Shown: one piece after another, positions 1-10,324 of the stretch
Numbering within the stretch: position 1 is the stretch's first letter
Layout of the letters: each line of letters opens with the position of its first letter
Assembly (NCBI RefSeq): GCF_003583935.1
Contig: NZ_QYRN01000009.1
Location: 124,001 to 188,000, forward strand
Length of the DNA: 64,000 nt
Source of the DNA: Aureimonas flava
GTDB taxonomy: Bacteria; Pseudomonadota; Alphaproteobacteria; Rhizobiales; Rhizobiaceae
Reading direction: 5' to 3'
The notes under the pieces: model-generated
Database searches by the model: none
What the model saw: the letters and a program-made list of their open reading frames with translations, nothing else
Told to the model about the DNA's origin: nothing
Made by a program: the position numbers and the translations under genes

Positions 1-263
1 AGCATCACGATCGACATGCGGCGGATGCCGCGCGGGGTGAGCAGGGAGGTCGCCAGCATCACCGCGATGGACGGAAACAGAAACAGCGCGTGGCGCTTCA
101 CGAAGTGGAACGGCTCCAGGCCGATCTTCTCGGCCACCGGCGGGCTGGCGGCGAAGGACAGGACCATACCGCCGATCATCAGGATCAGGAAGGCGGCCAG
201 GAACCAGCGGTCGACGGACCACCACCAGTCCGTGATGAGACCCTTCTTGGCGCGGCTCGACAT
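1..263 (-). CDS. ftsW: FtsW, lipid II polymerase/flippase-family division protein (N-terminal part only)
   Basis: This is the first about 87 codons of a SEDS-family protein; the gene continues past the left edge of the window. FtsW polymerises septal peptidoglycan together with FtsI in the inner membrane. The visible part has a short cytoplasmic leader rich in Lys/Arg and Trp, a first membrane segment at about residues 21-40, the family-typical loop PPVAEKIGLEPFHFVKRHAL (residues 41-60) and the beginning of a second hydrophobic segment. The ATG lies 3 nt after the murD stop codon, so it is co-transcribed with the dcw genes upstream. Family assignment rests on this N-terminus plus its position directly after murD, which is the usual dcw order. 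Confidence 0.9.
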   Translation of the reverse strand, partial: MSSRAKKGLITDWWWSVDRWFLAAFLILMIGGMVLSFAASPPVAEKIGLEPFHFVKRHALFLFPSIAVMLATSLLTPRGIRRMSIVM

Positions 264-266
264 GGC

Positions 267-1661
267 TCAACCCTTCGCTGAGAGTTCGGTCGCGGGCAGC
301 GCGGCCACAAGCTGGCGGAACGTGTCGCCCCGCACCTCGAAATTCCGGAACTGGTCGAAGCTGGCGCAGGCCGGCGACAGGAGCACGACCTCCTCCTCAC
401 CGGTCCGGGCGGCGTCGCGCGCCGCATCCTCGACCGCGACGTCCAGGGTACCGGAGATTTCGTAAGGAATTCGTTCACCAAGCGCGGCGGCGAAGGCGGG
501 CGCGGCCTCGCCGATCAGATAGGCCTTGGCGATGCGCGGGAAGAGCGGCTCCAGCGAGGCGATGCCGCCCTCCTTGGGCAGGCCGCCGGCGATCCAGTGG
601 ATGCGCTCGAAGCTGCCGAGCGCGGGCGCGGCGGCGTCCGCATTGGTCGCCTTGGAATCGTTGACGAAGAGGACGCGGCCCTGCCGGCCGACCTCCTCCA
701 TGCGGTGGGCGAGGCCCGGAAACGACCGCAGGCCGGCGAGAACCTCGTCGTGGTCGAGACCGAGCGCCAGAAGCGTCGCCACGGCGGCGGCGGCGTTCTG
801 GCCGTTGTGGCGCCCGCGCAGCGAGCCGATGCCCGCCAGGGGAAAGCGCGCGGCGACCGTGCCGCCCGTGGCGACCCGCACCTCGCCGTCCGCAAAGAAC
901 ACGCCGTCGGACAGCGCGCGCTCCTTGGAGATGCGAACCACGACGTTGCCCTCGCTCTCATGCCAGTCGGCGATGCCGGCGCAGTAGTCGTCGTCCACCC
1001 CGATCACCGCCGTTCCGGCCTCCTGGAGGAGCCGCGCCTTGATGGCCGCGTAGTTCTCCATCGTACCGTGGCGGTCGAGGTGGTCCGGCGTGAGGTTCAG
1101 GAGGATGCCCACGGTGGGGCTGATCGAGGGCGCGAGGTCGATCTGGTAGGACGAGCACTCCACCACGTAGAAGCGATCGGGGCCGGGCGGCTCCAGCGTC
1201 AGAACCGCGACGCCGATGTTGCCGCCGAGCTGCGTGTCGCGCCCGGCGGCGCGCAGGCAATGGGCGACCAGCGCCGTGGTGGTGGACTTGCCGTTGGTGC
1301 CGGTGATGGCGACGAAGGGCGCGCGGGGCGTCCCTGCGTCGCGCTCGCGCTGGAAGATCTCGATGTCGCCGATCACCGGGACGCCGGCGGCGATGGCGAG
1401 GTCGGCCGCCCAGTGGGGCTTGGGATGGGTCAGCGGCACGCCCGGCGAGAGCACCAGCGCCTCCACCGCGGTCCAGTCGAGATCGTGCAGGTCGCAGGTC
1501 GGGATGCCCTCCGCAGCCGCCGCCTCGACGCTCTTCGGATTGTCGTCGAAGGCGACGAGGCGCGCGCCTCCCGCCTCCAGCGCGCGGGCCGTCGCCAGCC
1601 CCGAGCCGCCGAGCCCGAACAGGGCGACGGTGCGATCCTTGAACGTGCGGGCCGCGATCAT
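267..1661 (-). CDS. murD: UDP-N-acetylmuramoyl-L-alanine--D-glutamate ligase
   Basis: MurD adds D-glutamate to UDP-MurNAc-L-Ala in the cytoplasm using ATP. The protein has 464 residues, normal for the family. It begins with a Rossmann-like UDP-binding motif ([12 protein letters not shown], about residues 14-25), followed by the Mur ligase P-loop ITGTNGKST (119-127) and later the VNDSKATN segment typical of MurD. The start chosen is the ATG 8 nt after the mraY stop. The stop lies 3 nt before ftsW. Tight spacing on both sides supports a single polycistronic dcw transcript. Confidence 0.96.
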   Translation of the reverse strand: MIAARTFKDRTVALFGLGGSGLATARALEAGGARLVAFDDNPKSVEAAAAEGIPTCDLHDLDWTAVEALVLSPGVPLTHPKPHWAADLAIAAGVPVIGDIEIFQRERDAGTPRAPFVAITGTNGKSTTTALVAHCLRAAGRDTQLGGNIGVAVLTLEPPGPDRFYVVECSSYQIDLAPSISPTVGILLNLTPDHLDRHGTMENYAAIKARLLQEAGTAVIGVDDDYCAGIADWHESEGNVVVRISKERALSDGVFFADGEVRVATGGTVAARFPLAGIGSLRGRHNGQNAAAAVATLLALGLDHDEVLAGLRSFPGLAHRMEEVGRQGRVLFVNDSKATNADAAAPALGSFERIHWIAGGLPKEGGIASLEPLFPRIAKAYLIGEAAPAFAAALGERIPYEISGTLDVAVEDAARDAARTGEEEVVLLSPACASFDQFRNFEVRGDTFRQLVAALPATELSAKG

Positions 1662-1669
1662 CCCCGACC

Positions 1670-2752
1670 TCAGCGCAGCTTGAGGGTCGACAGGCCCACG
1701 AAGGCCAGGAGAAGCGCGATGATCCAGAAGCGCACCACGACCTGGCTCTCGGTCCAGCCGAGCTTCTCGAAATGGTGGTGGATCGGCGCCATCAGGAAGA
1801 CGCGCCGGCCGGTCATCTTGAACCAGCCCACCTGAATGATGACCGAGAGGGCCTCCATCACGAAGAGGCCGCCGATCACCCCGAGCACCAGCTCGTGCTT
1901 GGTGGCGACCGCCACGGCGCCGACCAATCCGCCCAGCGCCAGCGAGCCCGTGTCGCCCATGAAGATGGCGGCCGGCGGCGCATTGAACCAGAGGAAGCCG
2001 AGCCCCGCGCCGATCACCGCTCCGCACACGACCGCCAGCTCGCCCGTGCCGACGACGTAGTGAATCTGGAGATAGTTGGCGAAGTTCGTGTTGCCGGCGA
2101 GATAGGCGATCAGGCCGAAGGCCGCGGCCGCGATCATGATCGGCATGATGGCGAGCCCGTCGAGCCCGTCGGTGAGGTTCACCGCGTTGCCGGCGCCCAC
2201 GATCACGAAGGCGGCGAAGGCGGCGTAGAACCAGCCGAGGTCGATCAGCAGCGACTTGAAGAACGGGATCGAGAGCGAGCTCGCGAAGCTGCCGGACTGC
2301 GCCAGGATTACCATCACGCCCGCCGCGCCCGCGATCAGGAACTCGAGGCCGAGGCGCGACTTCCCGGAGAAGCCCTTGTGGCTCTGCTTGGTGACCTTGA
2401 GATAGTCGTCGTAGAAGCCGATCGAGCCGAAGCCGACCGTCACCAGCAGCACCATCCAGACGTAGATGTTGGACAGCTCGGCCCAGAGCAGCGTCGCGAC
2501 CAGGAAGCCGGACAGGATCATCAGCCCGCCCATGGTCGGCGTGCCCGCCTTCTTGAAGTGGGTCTGCGGCCCGTCGGCGCGGATCGGCTGCCCCCTGCCC
2601 TGGCGCACCCGCAGATTGGCGATGATCGCGGGACCGAACAGGAACACCACGATGAACGAGGTGATCATCGCGCCGCCGGTGCGGAAGGTGATGTAGCGGA
2701 AGACGTTGAAGAGCTGGGCGTCGTCGGCGAGCGTGGCGAGATAGGACAGCAT
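1670..2752 (-). CDS. mraY: phospho-N-acetylmuramoyl-pentapeptide transferase
   Basis: MraY transfers phospho-MurNAc-pentapeptide to undecaprenyl phosphate, making lipid I in the inner membrane. The 360-residue protein has the usual length and about ten hydrophobic segments. Diagnostic motifs are visible: FYDDYLKV with the paired aspartates, a further aspartate in [10 protein letters not shown], the [10 protein letters not shown] loop, and the histidine cluster [10 protein letters not shown] near the C-terminus. It starts 3 nt after the murF stop and ends 8 nt before murD. Confidence 0.97.
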   Translation of the reverse strand: MLSYLATLADDAQLFNVFRYITFRTGGAMITSFIVVFLFGPAIIANLRVRQGRGQPIRADGPQTHFKKAGTPTMGGLMILSGFLVATLLWAELSNIYVWMVLLVTVGFGSIGFYDDYLKVTKQSHKGFSGKSRLGLEFLIAGAAGVMVILAQSGSFASSLSIPFFKSLLIDLGWFYAAFAAFVIVGAGNAVNLTDGLDGLAIMPIMIAAAAFGLIAYLAGNTNFANYLQIHYVVGTGELAVVCGAVIGAGLGFLWFNAPPAAIFMGDTGSLALGGLVGAVAVATKHELVLGVIGGLFVMEALSVIIQVGWFKMTGRRVFLMAPIHHHFEKLGWTESQVVVRFWIIALLLAFVGLSTLKLR

Positions 2753-2755
2753 GGA

Positions 2756-4225
2756 TCAGGCTCCCTGCCCGGTATCGGAGGAGGCCGGCATGCCGGAGGC
2801 CGCCGGGACCGGGGCCGAGTGGATGCGGATCAGATCGTCCACGATCTTCGAGAAACCGATGCTCTTCGAGGCCTTCGCCATGACGACGTCGCCCGGCCGA
2901 AGATGCCCGACGAGGCTTTCGCGAAGCTCGTCCGGGCTGGCGTGCCATTCGTGGCGCACGAGCCGCTCCAGCGCGCCGTCGAGCCCGCGCATCTCCGGGC
3001 CCGACAGGAGCACGAGGTCGGGATGGGCGTCGAGGATGGGGCCCGCGAGGTCGGCGTGGAGGCCGGACGAGAACTCCCCGAGCTCCAGCATGTCGCCGAG
3101 CAGCGCGATGCGGCGCCCGCTTGGGCCCGGCGCCGCCTGCGCCAGGAGCGCCAGCGCGGCGCGCATGGAGGCCGGATTGGCGTTGTAGCTCTCGTCGATC
3201 AGGGTCCACTCGCCGCCGCCGGGCAAGGTGAGCGCATGACGCTCGCCCCGGCCCTTGCCGGCGCGCCACGAGGTCAGCGCCTGCGCGGCCTGGTCCACGT
3301 CGGCGCCCAGGAGATCGGCCGCTCCCAGCACCGCCAGGGCGTTCTGCACGAGATGGCGCCCACCCGAGCCCAGCGCGACCTCGACCTGCGTCCCGTCGAT
3401 GCGCGCCACGAAGCGCGAGCCCGACGCCGAGGGCCGGAAGCCGGCGAGCCGGTAGTCGGCGCCTTCCGCCTCGCCGAAGGTCGTGATGCGCGTCACGCCC
3501 GCCGCGCGCGCGGCATCGGCGAGCGTCGCGGTCAGCGGATCGTCGGCGTTGAGCACGGCGGTGCCGCCCGGCACCACGCCCTCGAAGATCTCGGCCTTGG
3601 CCGCCGCGATCTCTTCCAGGCTGCCGAAGAAGCCGAGATGGGCGGCGGCGATCAGCGTGACCACGGCGACGTGCGGGCGCACCAGCTTCACCAGCGGGCG
3701 GATCTCGTCCGGGTGGTTCATGCCGATCTCGAACACGGCGAAGCGCGCGTCGGCCGGCAGACGGGCCAACGTCAGCGGCACGCCCCAATGGTTGTTGAAC
3801 GAGGCGGCGGAGGCGTGCACCGAGCCCTGCGCGCCCAGGACATGGCGCAGGGCGTCCTTCGTGGTCGTCTTGCCGACGCTGCCCGTCACCGCGACGATGC
3901 GCGCGGTCGCCCGGTCACGCGCGGCGGCGCCGAGGCGCTCCAGCGCCGTCAGGACGTCGTCCACCACCACCAGCGGCAGGCCGATGGCGCCGAGCGCCGG
4001 CAGCTTCTGTTCCGACACCACGAGCATGGCGGCGCCCGCGGCGGCCGCCTGGCGCAGGAAGGCGTGGCCGTCGAAGGCGTCTCCCTTGATGGCGAAGAAG
4101 ACGTCGCCCGGCTCGAGCGTGCGCGTGTCGATCGACACGCCCGTCACCGCCGTGGGCATGGCGCCGACTGGGCGCCCGCCGGTGGCCTTGGCGATGTCGT
4201 CGCCGGTCCAGAGCGGCGCGCTCAA
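2756..4225 (-). CDS. murF: UDP-N-acetylmuramoyl-tripeptide--D-alanyl-D-alanine ligase
   Basis: MurF adds D-Ala-D-Ala to the UDP-MurNAc tripeptide. With the start used here the protein is 489 residues. The Mur ligase P-loop VTGSVGKT lies at residues 113-120 and is followed by TTKDAL. The reading frame stays open upstream inside murE, so the start must be inferred. A TTG codon that shares bases with the murE stop (TTGA) gives an N-terminus [17 protein letters not shown], which matches the expected start of MurF proteins; no ATG fits as well. The C-terminal tail after about residue 470 is Ala/Pro-rich and probably not part of the fold. Stop overlaps by close spacing with mraY (3 nt). Confidence 0.94.
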   Translation of the reverse strand: MSAPLWTGDDIAKATGGRPVGAMPTAVTGVSIDTRTLEPGDVFFAIKGDAFDGHAFLRQAAAAGAAMLVVSEQKLPALGAIGLPLVVVDDVLTALERLGAAARDRATARIVAVTGSVGKTTTKDALRHVLGAQGSVHASAASFNNHWGVPLTLARLPADARFAVFEIGMNHPDEIRPLVKLVRPHVAVVTLIAAAHLGFFGSLEEIAAAKAEIFEGVVPGGTAVLNADDPLTATLADAARAAGVTRITTFGEAEGADYRLAGFRPSASGSRFVARIDGTQVEVALGSGGRHLVQNALAVLGAADLLGADVDQAAQALTSWRAGKGRGERHALTLPGGGEWTLIDESYNANPASMRAALALLAQAAPGPSGRRIALLGDMLELGEFSSGLHADLAGPILDAHPDLVLLSGPEMRGLDGALERLVRHEWHASPDELRESLVGHLRPGDVVMAKASKSIGFSKIVDDLIRIHSAPVPAASGMPASSDTGQGA

Positions 4226-5670
4226 CGGGCGACTCCCGCGATCGCGGCGCGAACCTCGTCGTGGTCGCTGAAGGGCAGCGTCGCGTTGCCGGTCGTCTGG
4301 CCGTTCTCGTGGCCCTTGCCCGCGATCACCACCGTGTCGCCGGCATCCGCCAGTTCCACCGCGTGCCGGATCGCCGCGCGGCGGTCGCCGATCTCCTCGG
4401 CCTGCGGCACGGCGGCCAGGATCGCGGCGCGGATCTCGGACGGCACCTCCGAGCGCGGATTGTCGTCGGTGACCACCACCACATCGGCGAGGCGCCCGGC
4501 GATCTCGCCCATGATGGGCCGCTTGCCGCGATCGCGATCCCCGCCGCAGCCGAACACCACCACGACGCGGCCGGTGGTGAACGGGCGCACCGCCGACAGG
4601 ACGTGCTCCAGCGCCTCGGGCTTGTGCGCGTAGTCCACGAAGACCGGCGCCCCCTCGGCGGTGGTGCCGGCGAGTTCGAGCCGGCCGGGCGCGCCCTTGA
4701 GATGCTCCAGCGCCGGCAAGACGTCGTCGACGTTGCGCCCGGTGGCGATCGCCAGGCCCGCAGCCACCAGCGCGTTGGCCATCTGGAACTCGCCGGCCAG
4801 CGGCAGCACGACGCGGTAGAGCTTGCCGGCGGCCTCGATCTCGGCGATCTGGCGGTGACGCTCGTGCTCCAGGCGCTTGAGCTTCAGGAAGCCGCCGTTG
4901 GAGCCCACGGTCATCACGGTGGCGCCTGCGAGCTTGGCGGCTTCGGTGGCCGCCGCCGACCAGCGGTCGTCGGCATAGATCACGGCCGGCGCGCCCTTGG
5001 GCAGCAGCGTGTCGAACAGGCGCATCTTGGCCCGGAAATAGTCCTTCACCGTCGGGTGGTAGTCCATGTGGTCGCGGCCGAGATTGCTGAAGCCCGCGGC
5101 GCGCAGTTCCACGCCGTCCAGCCGGCGCTGGTCGAGCCCGTGGCTCGACGCCTCCATGGCGGCGTGCGTGACGCCCTCGTCGGCGAGCTCGGCCATCAGG
5201 CGCGCCAGCGCCACCGGCTCGGGCGTCGTCAGCGAGCCGTAGTCGTCGCGCGTCGGCGAGACCACGCCCGTGGTGCCGATCGACGCGGCCTTGAGGCCGC
5301 ACATCGTCCAGATCTGGCGGGTGAAGGCCGCAATCGAGGTCTTCCCGCTGGTGCCGGTCACGGCCACCACGTGCTCGGGCTGGCGGCCGTGGAAGCGGGC
5401 GGCCATGCGCGCGAGCGCCCGGCGCGCGTCGCCCGAGCGCAGGACCGGCACGGCGGCCGTGGTCTCGACGCCCACCGGCAGCAGCACCGCCGCCGCGCCC
5501 CGAGCCACCGCGTCCCCGACGAAGGCCGCGCCGTCGCCCTTGGAGCCGGCCAGCGCGGCGAACAGGAAACCGGGACGGACCTCGCGCGAGTCGGAGGTCA
5601 GGCCGGTCACATCGGCCGTGTCATCGTTCGCCCCGGTGGCGAGGTCCTCGGCCAGTTCGCAAAGCTTCAT
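4222..5670 (-). CDS. murE: UDP-N-acetylmuramoyl-L-alanyl-D-glutamate--2,6-diaminopimelate ligase
   Basis: MurE adds the third stem-peptide residue. The protein is 482 residues. It carries the N-terminal [10 protein letters not shown] substrate loop (25-34), the P-loop VTGTSGKT (104-111) and the DNPR motif (403-406) that marks meso-diaminopimelate-specific enzymes, so the organism builds DAP-type peptidoglycan as expected of a Gram-negative. The stop codon overlaps the putative TTG start of murF. It lies 114 nt downstream of ftsI, the largest gap inside this part of the cluster. Confidence 0.96.
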   Translation of the reverse strand: MKLCELAEDLATGANDDTADVTGLTSDSREVRPGFLFAALAGSKGDGAAFVGDAVARGAAAVLLPVGVETTAAVPVLRSGDARRALARMAARFHGRQPEHVVAVTGTSGKTSIAAFTRQIWTMCGLKAASIGTTGVVSPTRDDYGSLTTPEPVALARLMAELADEGVTHAAMEASSHGLDQRRLDGVELRAAGFSNLGRDHMDYHPTVKDYFRAKMRLFDTLLPKGAPAVIYADDRWSAAATEAAKLAGATVMTVGSNGGFLKLKRLEHERHRQIAEIEAAGKLYRVVLPLAGEFQMANALVAAGLAIATGRNVDDVLPALEHLKGAPGRLELAGTTAEGAPVFVDYAHKPEALEHVLSAVRPFTTGRVVVVFGCGGDRDRGKRPIMGEIAGRLADVVVVTDDNPRSEVPSEIRAAILAAVPQAEEIGDRRAAIRHAVELADAGDTVVIAGKGHENGQTTGNATLPFSDHDEVRAAIAGVAR

Positions 5671-5784
5671 TCACCATCTTCCGCATGTCACGGAAAAGCC
5701 GGCGGGCATGCCGCCGGCTCGTCCGGGTTCGCTCTCGGGCTCGTCCTGTAGAGCACGGGACGACCCTGTTGAAGCAATTTGACG

Positions 5785-7509
5785 TCAGTAGGACACGAGG
5801 AGCGACTTGCCCGTCTCTCCGAAGTCCGGCTTCACGTCGAGGAACGTGGCGGCCCGGCGCACGATGTTGCCGACCATGGGCGCGGCGTTGTAGCCGGCGG
5901 TCGCCGCGTACTTGCCCTCCTCGCGCTGGGGCTCGTCGATGATCGACAGAACGAGGTAGCGCGGCTTCTCGATCGGGAAGGCGCCGACATAGGCGTTGAA
6001 ACGCTTGTCCTTGGAGTAGCGCCCGGCGACGACCTTCTCGGCCGTGCCCGTCTTGCCGCCCACATGGTAGCCGGGCGGGTTGGCGCTCTTGCCCGAGCCC
6101 GACACGCCGTTGAGCTTGAAGATCTCGCGCATCTCGGCGGAGGTCTGGTCCTTGAGCACCTTCACCCGGATCGCCTCGGCCTCCTCCTTGGTGCGGGGCA
6201 GGAAGGTGGGCGGCACGTACCAGCCGTCGTTGACGATCGCCGCCGCCGCCGCCGCCGTCTGCAGCGGCGTGGTGGATACGCCGTGACCGAAGGCGATGGT
6301 CATGGAGTTGATCTTCTTCCACTGCTTGGGCTGCGTCGGCATGGCCGTCTCGGGCAGCTCGGTCTTGATCCGCGACAGGAGGCCCATGCGGGTCAGGAAC
6401 TCCTTGTGCCCCTCGATCCCGATGAGGTCGGCCTCGCGCGCCGAGCCGACGTTGGACGAGTATTCGAAGATCTCGGGCACGGAGAGCGGGCGGCCCTTGC
6501 CGTGGAACTCCTTGATCGTGAAGCCCGCGACGCGGAAGGGCGTCGTGGGGAACATGTCGGTGTACTTCACCTTGCCCGAATCGAGCGCCATGGCCGTGGT
6601 GAAGATCTTGAAGGTCGAGCCCATCTCGAACGTGCCGGCCGAGATGCGGTTGAGGTTCTCCTTCTTCAGCGCGTCGGCCGGGAAGTTCGGATCGTAGTCC
6701 GGCAGGGACGCCATGGCGATGATCTCGCCGGTCTGGATATCCATCACGAGGCCGCCGGCGGCGATCGCCTTGTACTTGGCCATGGCGGCGACGAGCTCGT
6801 CGCGCACGATGTGCTGGACGCGCAGGTCGATCGACAGGTTCACCGGCTCCAGCTTGCCGTTGCCGGCGAAGCCCAGTTGCTGGAGATCGCGGAAGCCGGC
6901 GTCGTCGACGTACTTCTCCATGCCGGCGATGCCCTGGTTGTCGATGTTGGTCACACCGACGATGTGGGCCGCGGTCGGACCGCCGGGATAGAACCGCTTC
7001 TTCTCCGTGCGGAAGCCGATGCCGGGGATGCCGAGCGCCATGATCTGCTGCTGCTGGCGCGGCGTCAGCTCGCGCTTCAGCCAGGCGAAGCCCGCCTTGG
7101 ACGAGAGGCGCGCGTGCAGGACCTTGGCGTTGAGGTCGGGCAGGACGGTGAGGATGGACTCCGTCGCCTCGTCCGCGTCCACGATGCGGCGCGGCTCGGC
7201 GAAGAGCGAGGCGGTCTTGATGTCGGTCGCCAGCACCTCGCCGTTGCGGTCGAGAAGGTCGGGGCGCGTCACCGGCCCCTGCCCGGCCACCGAGCGGTAG
7301 GTGTCGTTCGGGTCGGACTGCGTGCCGAGATAGACCAGCCGTCCGCCGATCACGACGTAGATGGCGCAGAACAGGCCGGTGGCGATCAGGAAGCGAGGCT
7401 TGTTGCGCGGCGCCTCGACGCGTCGGCGGCGCAGGCCGGCGGCCGGCGCGGGGGGCGTCACGCCGGGCGCGCGGGCAAGGCCGGACAGGAGCGTGCGGAG
7501 CACTTTCAT
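5785..7509 (-). CDS. ftsI: peptidoglycan D,D-transpeptidase FtsI (penicillin-binding protein 3)
   Basis: FtsI is the septal class B penicillin-binding protein. The 574-residue product has a cytoplasmic basic leader rich in Pro/Arg, one membrane anchor at about residues 40-60, a pedestal domain, and a transpeptidase domain with the three active-site motifs: STFK (298-301), SSN (351-353) and KTGT (486-489). The ATG overlaps the ftsL stop as ATGA, so translation is likely coupled. The frame is open further upstream but that stretch lies within ftsL. Confidence 0.96.
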   Translation of the reverse strand: MKVLRTLLSGLARAPGVTPPAPAAGLRRRRVEAPRNKPRFLIATGLFCAIYVVIGGRLVYLGTQSDPNDTYRSVAGQGPVTRPDLLDRNGEVLATDIKTASLFAEPRRIVDADEATESILTVLPDLNAKVLHARLSSKAGFAWLKRELTPRQQQQIMALGIPGIGFRTEKKRFYPGGPTAAHIVGVTNIDNQGIAGMEKYVDDAGFRDLQQLGFAGNGKLEPVNLSIDLRVQHIVRDELVAAMAKYKAIAAGGLVMDIQTGEIIAMASLPDYDPNFPADALKKENLNRISAGTFEMGSTFKIFTTAMALDSGKVKYTDMFPTTPFRVAGFTIKEFHGKGRPLSVPEIFEYSSNVGSAREADLIGIEGHKEFLTRMGLLSRIKTELPETAMPTQPKQWKKINSMTIAFGHGVSTTPLQTAAAAAAIVNDGWYVPPTFLPRTKEEAEAIRVKVLKDQTSAEMREIFKLNGVSGSGKSANPPGYHVGGKTGTAEKVVAGRYSKDKRFNAYVGAFPIEKPRYLVLSIIDEPQREEGKYAATAGYNAAPMVGNIVRRAATFLDVKPDFGETGKSLLVSY

Positions 7510-7853
7510 CGAATGCGGCCCTGGCTGGCGGAGGCGATCTTGGCTTCGTGCGCGGCCTCCTGCGGCACGGGCACCGCCGGAAGCTGGTTCGGGTCCACGA
7601 TCTGCTGCGGCTCGACCGGCCGAAGCTCGAGCACGGAATCGAAGTTGCGCGCCAGCGCCTCCAGGCGGAACGGCTGGTTCAGCAGGCTCCAGTCGGCCTC
7701 CAGAAGCTGCATGGTCTCGTGCTCCTGCGTGATCTTGCGATCGAGCAGCATGACCTGATGCTCCAGCGCCTCGGCGTGGTACTTCTGGCCGAAGGTCCAC
7801 GTGGCGGCGACGAGGACGATGGCGACGAGGAGGACGTCGAGCGTCTTCAGCAT
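7506..7853 (-). CDS. ftsL: cell division protein FtsL
   Basis: This is a 115-residue bitopic membrane protein: a very short cytoplasmic N-terminus, one membrane span (about residues 5-22) and a periplasmic coiled coil with a heptad-like region at about residues 28-65. FtsL proteins are poorly conserved, so the assignment rests on size, topology, the LLEADWSLLNQP-type segment common in alphaproteobacterial FtsL, and its place between rsmH and ftsI. FtsL works with FtsB and FtsQ to activate FtsWI. The stop overlaps the ftsI start; the start lies 3 nt after the rsmH stop. Confidence 0.9.
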   Translation of the reverse strand: MLKTLDVLLVAIVLVAATWTFGQKYHAEALEHQVMLLDRKITQEHETMQLLEADWSLLNQPFRLEALARNFDSVLELRPVEPQQIVDPNQLPAVPVPQEAAHEAKIASASQGRIR

Positions 7854-7856
7854 GGG

Positions 7857-8894
7857 TCAGGCAGCTCCGGACGGCGGCAGGTCGGCAAGGGACGGCAGGT
7901 CGACGAAGGCCGTCGCCTCCGCATCCCGCCGTGGCGGCGTCGCGGTTCGGACGGCGGCCCGCAGCTTGGCCGATCGCGCACGGGGGTTGAGAGCGATCTC
8001 CCCCTCGTCGCCCGTCACGGCCTTGTTGCGGGATTCGAATGTGACGTCCCTATGCTGAACATCCGGTAAATGGCGCGAACCTGACGCCGCCTCCGAGCGG
8101 TCGCGCAGGAAGCGCTTCACGATCCGATCCTCCAGCGAATGGAAGGTGACGACCACGAGCCGGCCGCCCGGCTTCAGCACGTGCTCCGCCGCCACCAGCG
8201 CGCGCACCAGCTCGCCTAGCTCGTCGTTGATGAAGATGCGCAGGGCCTGGAACGTACGGGTCGCAGGGTCGATCCGGTCCTTGTGCGAACGGCCGACGAC
8301 CCGGCCCACCAGCCCGGCCAGATCCAGCGTCCGCTCGAACGGCCGCTCGGCGCGGCGCGCCTCGATGGCGCGCGCGATGCGGCCGGCCTGCCGCTCCTCG
8401 CCGAGGAAGTTGAGGATGCGCGCGAGGTCGCCGACCTTGAGCCGGTTGACGACGTCCGCCGCGCTCGGGCCGTCGCGGCTCATGCGCATGTCGAGCGGGC
8501 CGTCCTTCTGGAACGAGAAGCCCCGCTCGGCGTCGTCGATCTGCATGGACGACACGCCGATGTCGAGCACGACGCCATCGAACGGCGCCTCGTCGCGCTC
8601 GGCGGCGATGGCGCGCAGGTCGCCGAAGCGGCCGGGATGCAGGGAGAGATCCGGGAAGCGCTCCCGGAGCGGCCGGGCCGCCGCGATCGCCGTGGGGTCC
8701 CGGTCGATGCCGAGCACCGACGCGCCGCGCTCGAGCAGCGCCGACGAATAGCCGCCCGCGCCGAACGTGCCGTCCACGAACCGCTCGCCGGGGCGCGGGT
8801 CCAGTGCCGCGAGGACGGGGTCGAGAAGCACCGGAACGTGGCGGACCGGTCCGCCACCGGCTGGCGCGAAGGCCTGGCCGTGGTCCGCCATCAT
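7857..8894 (-). CDS. rsmH: 16S rRNA (cytosine(1402)-N4)-methyltransferase RsmH
   Basis: RsmH (MraW) methylates N4 of C1402 in 16S rRNA using S-adenosylmethionine. The 345-residue protein has the family hallmark [13 protein letters not shown] near the N-terminus, the SAM-binding [13 protein letters not shown] loop, [20 protein letters not shown] and the late motif [13 protein letters not shown]. Two ATG codons in tandem are possible starts (8894 or 8891). Either overlaps the mraZ stop, which is the usual dcw arrangement. The open frame extends upstream through mraZ but that part encodes nothing recognisable. Confidence 0.95.
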   Translation of the reverse strand: MMADHGQAFAPAGGGPVRHVPVLLDPVLAALDPRPGERFVDGTFGAGGYSSALLERGASVLGIDRDPTAIAAARPLRERFPDLSLHPGRFGDLRAIAAERDEAPFDGVVLDIGVSSMQIDDAERGFSFQKDGPLDMRMSRDGPSAADVVNRLKVGDLARILNFLGEERQAGRIARAIEARRAERPFERTLDLAGLVGRVVGRSHKDRIDPATRTFQALRIFINDELGELVRALVAAEHVLKPGGRLVVVTFHSLEDRIVKRFLRDRSEAASGSRHLPDVQHRDVTFESRNKAVTGDEGEIALNPRARSAKLRAAVRTATPPRRDAEATAFVDLPSLADLPPSGAA

Positions 8895-9352
8895 TCCGGT
8901 GTACTCTCGAACGCGCCTCGTCCGAGGCGCCGCGCGGTGAGCCGCGCCCTCGCCTCGGCCCGGTAGGCCTCGAACTGGGATGGCTCCCAGAGTTGGAAGA
9001 AGTGGTTGCGTCCGACGAAGGCCACACGGTCGGTGATGCCCGTATGGGAGCGGATGAAATCGGAGATCATGATCCGCCCTTCCCCGTCGAACTTCAGGAA
9101 TGCCCCATCGCCATAGGCGAAGAGCGACATGTCGGCGTAGTCCTCGCCGAAAGGGTCCTCGGCCGCCATCCGCGCCTCGTAGCGCTCCAGGAGGTCCATG
9201 CCGCCGACGTCGATCGCCGGATGCCCGATCGCCTGCAGCGCATAGAGCTCGCGCACGCCCCGCCCGGCCAGAACCTGGCGGAAGTGCGCCGGAACCGACA
9301 CGCGACCTTTGGCGTCGATGTTGTTGATCGCGTTGGAAAGAAACCGTTCCAC
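8891..9352 (-). CDS. mraZ: transcriptional regulator MraZ
   Basis: MraZ is an AbrB-like DNA-binding protein that in other bacteria represses its own dcw operon. The product is 153 residues, normal length, with two SpoVT/AbrB-like halves: the first contains [20 protein letters not shown] (residues 7-26), the second has the same fold around [15 protein letters not shown]. The start is GTG. It is the first gene of the dcw cluster and the stop overlaps rsmH. A G-triplet-rich tract directly upstream could be its binding region (see findings). Confidence 0.95.
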   Translation of the reverse strand: MERFLSNAINNIDAKGRVSVPAHFRQVLAGRGVRELYALQAIGHPAIDVGGMDLLERYEARMAAEDPFGEDYADMSLFAYGDGAFLKFDGEGRIMISDFIRSHTGITDRVAFVGRNHFFQLWEPSQFEAYRAEARARLTARRLGRGAFESTPE

Positions 9353-9871
9353 CCGTCGCGAACCCCAGCCCTCGGCCCCGCACCGACCCTTTCACCCACA
9401 GCCCGTGTCCGGCCGAATTCGGCACAGCCGGACCCCACCGCGCAACCTGAGGTTACGCGGATTGCTCAACCACGACGGGTCGAGCGGACGTGCCGCATGC
9501 CTGAAATCGGCCCGTAGCGGGCCTTCGAATATGCGATTTGGGATACCATGGGCGGATATGGGGGTCAATGGGAACGCGCGGCCGCGCGCACCCCACCGCC
9601 ACAGCGATCCGCCGCGCTGGAACGAATTAAATCAATTGATATCAGCTATTTAGCGGATTTCGTCAGCATGGACTACGACACACCGCGTTGCAGCGAAGCC
9701 GCGCCGGAAATGTTTGCGAACGCAGGGAGTTGCCGCGTCGTGCAGCGGCACTAAAGCAGCGTCGGCAACGGCGGGAATATCGATGGGTCCGACCCCGCCT
9801 CTCGACGGCCGGGGGAGTTCACGGCACCCGTCGGTTGCGGTGGGAGCGCATCCCAAATGTCGATGGGTCGA
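9353..9871. other. intergenic region between mraZ and rnpB, likely dcw promoter region
   Basis: About 520 bases without a convincing gene. The short open frames here lack ribosome binding sites and family resemblance. The part next to mraZ must hold the dcw promoter. A conspicuously AT-rich patch at about 9626-9655 (aattaaatcaattgatatca, then ctattt) stands out in this GC-rich genome and is the best place for promoter elements reading left into mraZ. The 10-base string tcgatgggtc occurs twice (around 9780 and 9860), the second copy just beyond the rnpB 3' end. Confidence 0.5.
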
Positions 9872-10268
9872 GTGCCAGCCGGCCTGTAAGCCGGGTTCTG
9901 TGCGACGGCGACGAGCCGTGCGGCGACCATTCCTCTGGGACGCCGCTCGCGCGGCGCCTCAAGCAACCTACCCGGACGACTGGCCCGGAGCGGGCCGGCG
10001 GTTGCCCGCCACGTCGTCCCTATTCGGTCTTGCTCCCGGTGGGGTTTACCATGCCGCGACCGTTGCCGGCCGCGCGGTGGGCTCTTACCCCACCCTTTCA
10101 CCCTTACCCCGCAAGCCGAAGGCTGCGGGGCGGTCTGCTCTCTGTGGCACTGTCCCTGGGGTCACCCCCGCCGGGCGTTACCCGGCACCGTTCCTCCTTG
10201 GAGCCCGGACTTTCCTCCCCCGCCGCCTTTCGACGATTGCGGGAGCGGCCGCCCGGCCGGCTGGCAGG
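9872..10268 (-). ncRNA. rnpB: RNase P RNA, bacterial type A
   Basis: The catalytic RNA of RNase P, which removes tRNA 5' leaders. On the minus strand the conserved core pieces are readable: gaggaaagtccgggctcc (P4 5' strand and neighbourhood) near the 5' end, the ggtaagagcccaccgc-like segment in the middle, and the closing cggcttacaggccggctggc near the 3' end, which pairs with the 5' end (agccggccgggcggccgc). Ends are estimated from the terminal helix and may be off by a few bases. Length of about 395 nt fits alphaproteobacterial RNase P RNA. It lies downstream of, and on the same strand as, the lytic transglycosylase gene. Confidence 0.93.
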
Positions 10269-10324
10269 GCGCGGTGTCGCCCGGCGGCCGGGCTCCTGTC
10301 AAGCAGGCGCGGCCCGTGGGGCCC

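Noticed and set aside
1772-4633. Plus-strand frame of 953 codons opposite the mur genes
   Set aside because: Shadow frame: composition dominated by Arg, Gly, Ala and His, and the opposite strand encodes complete MraY and MurF.
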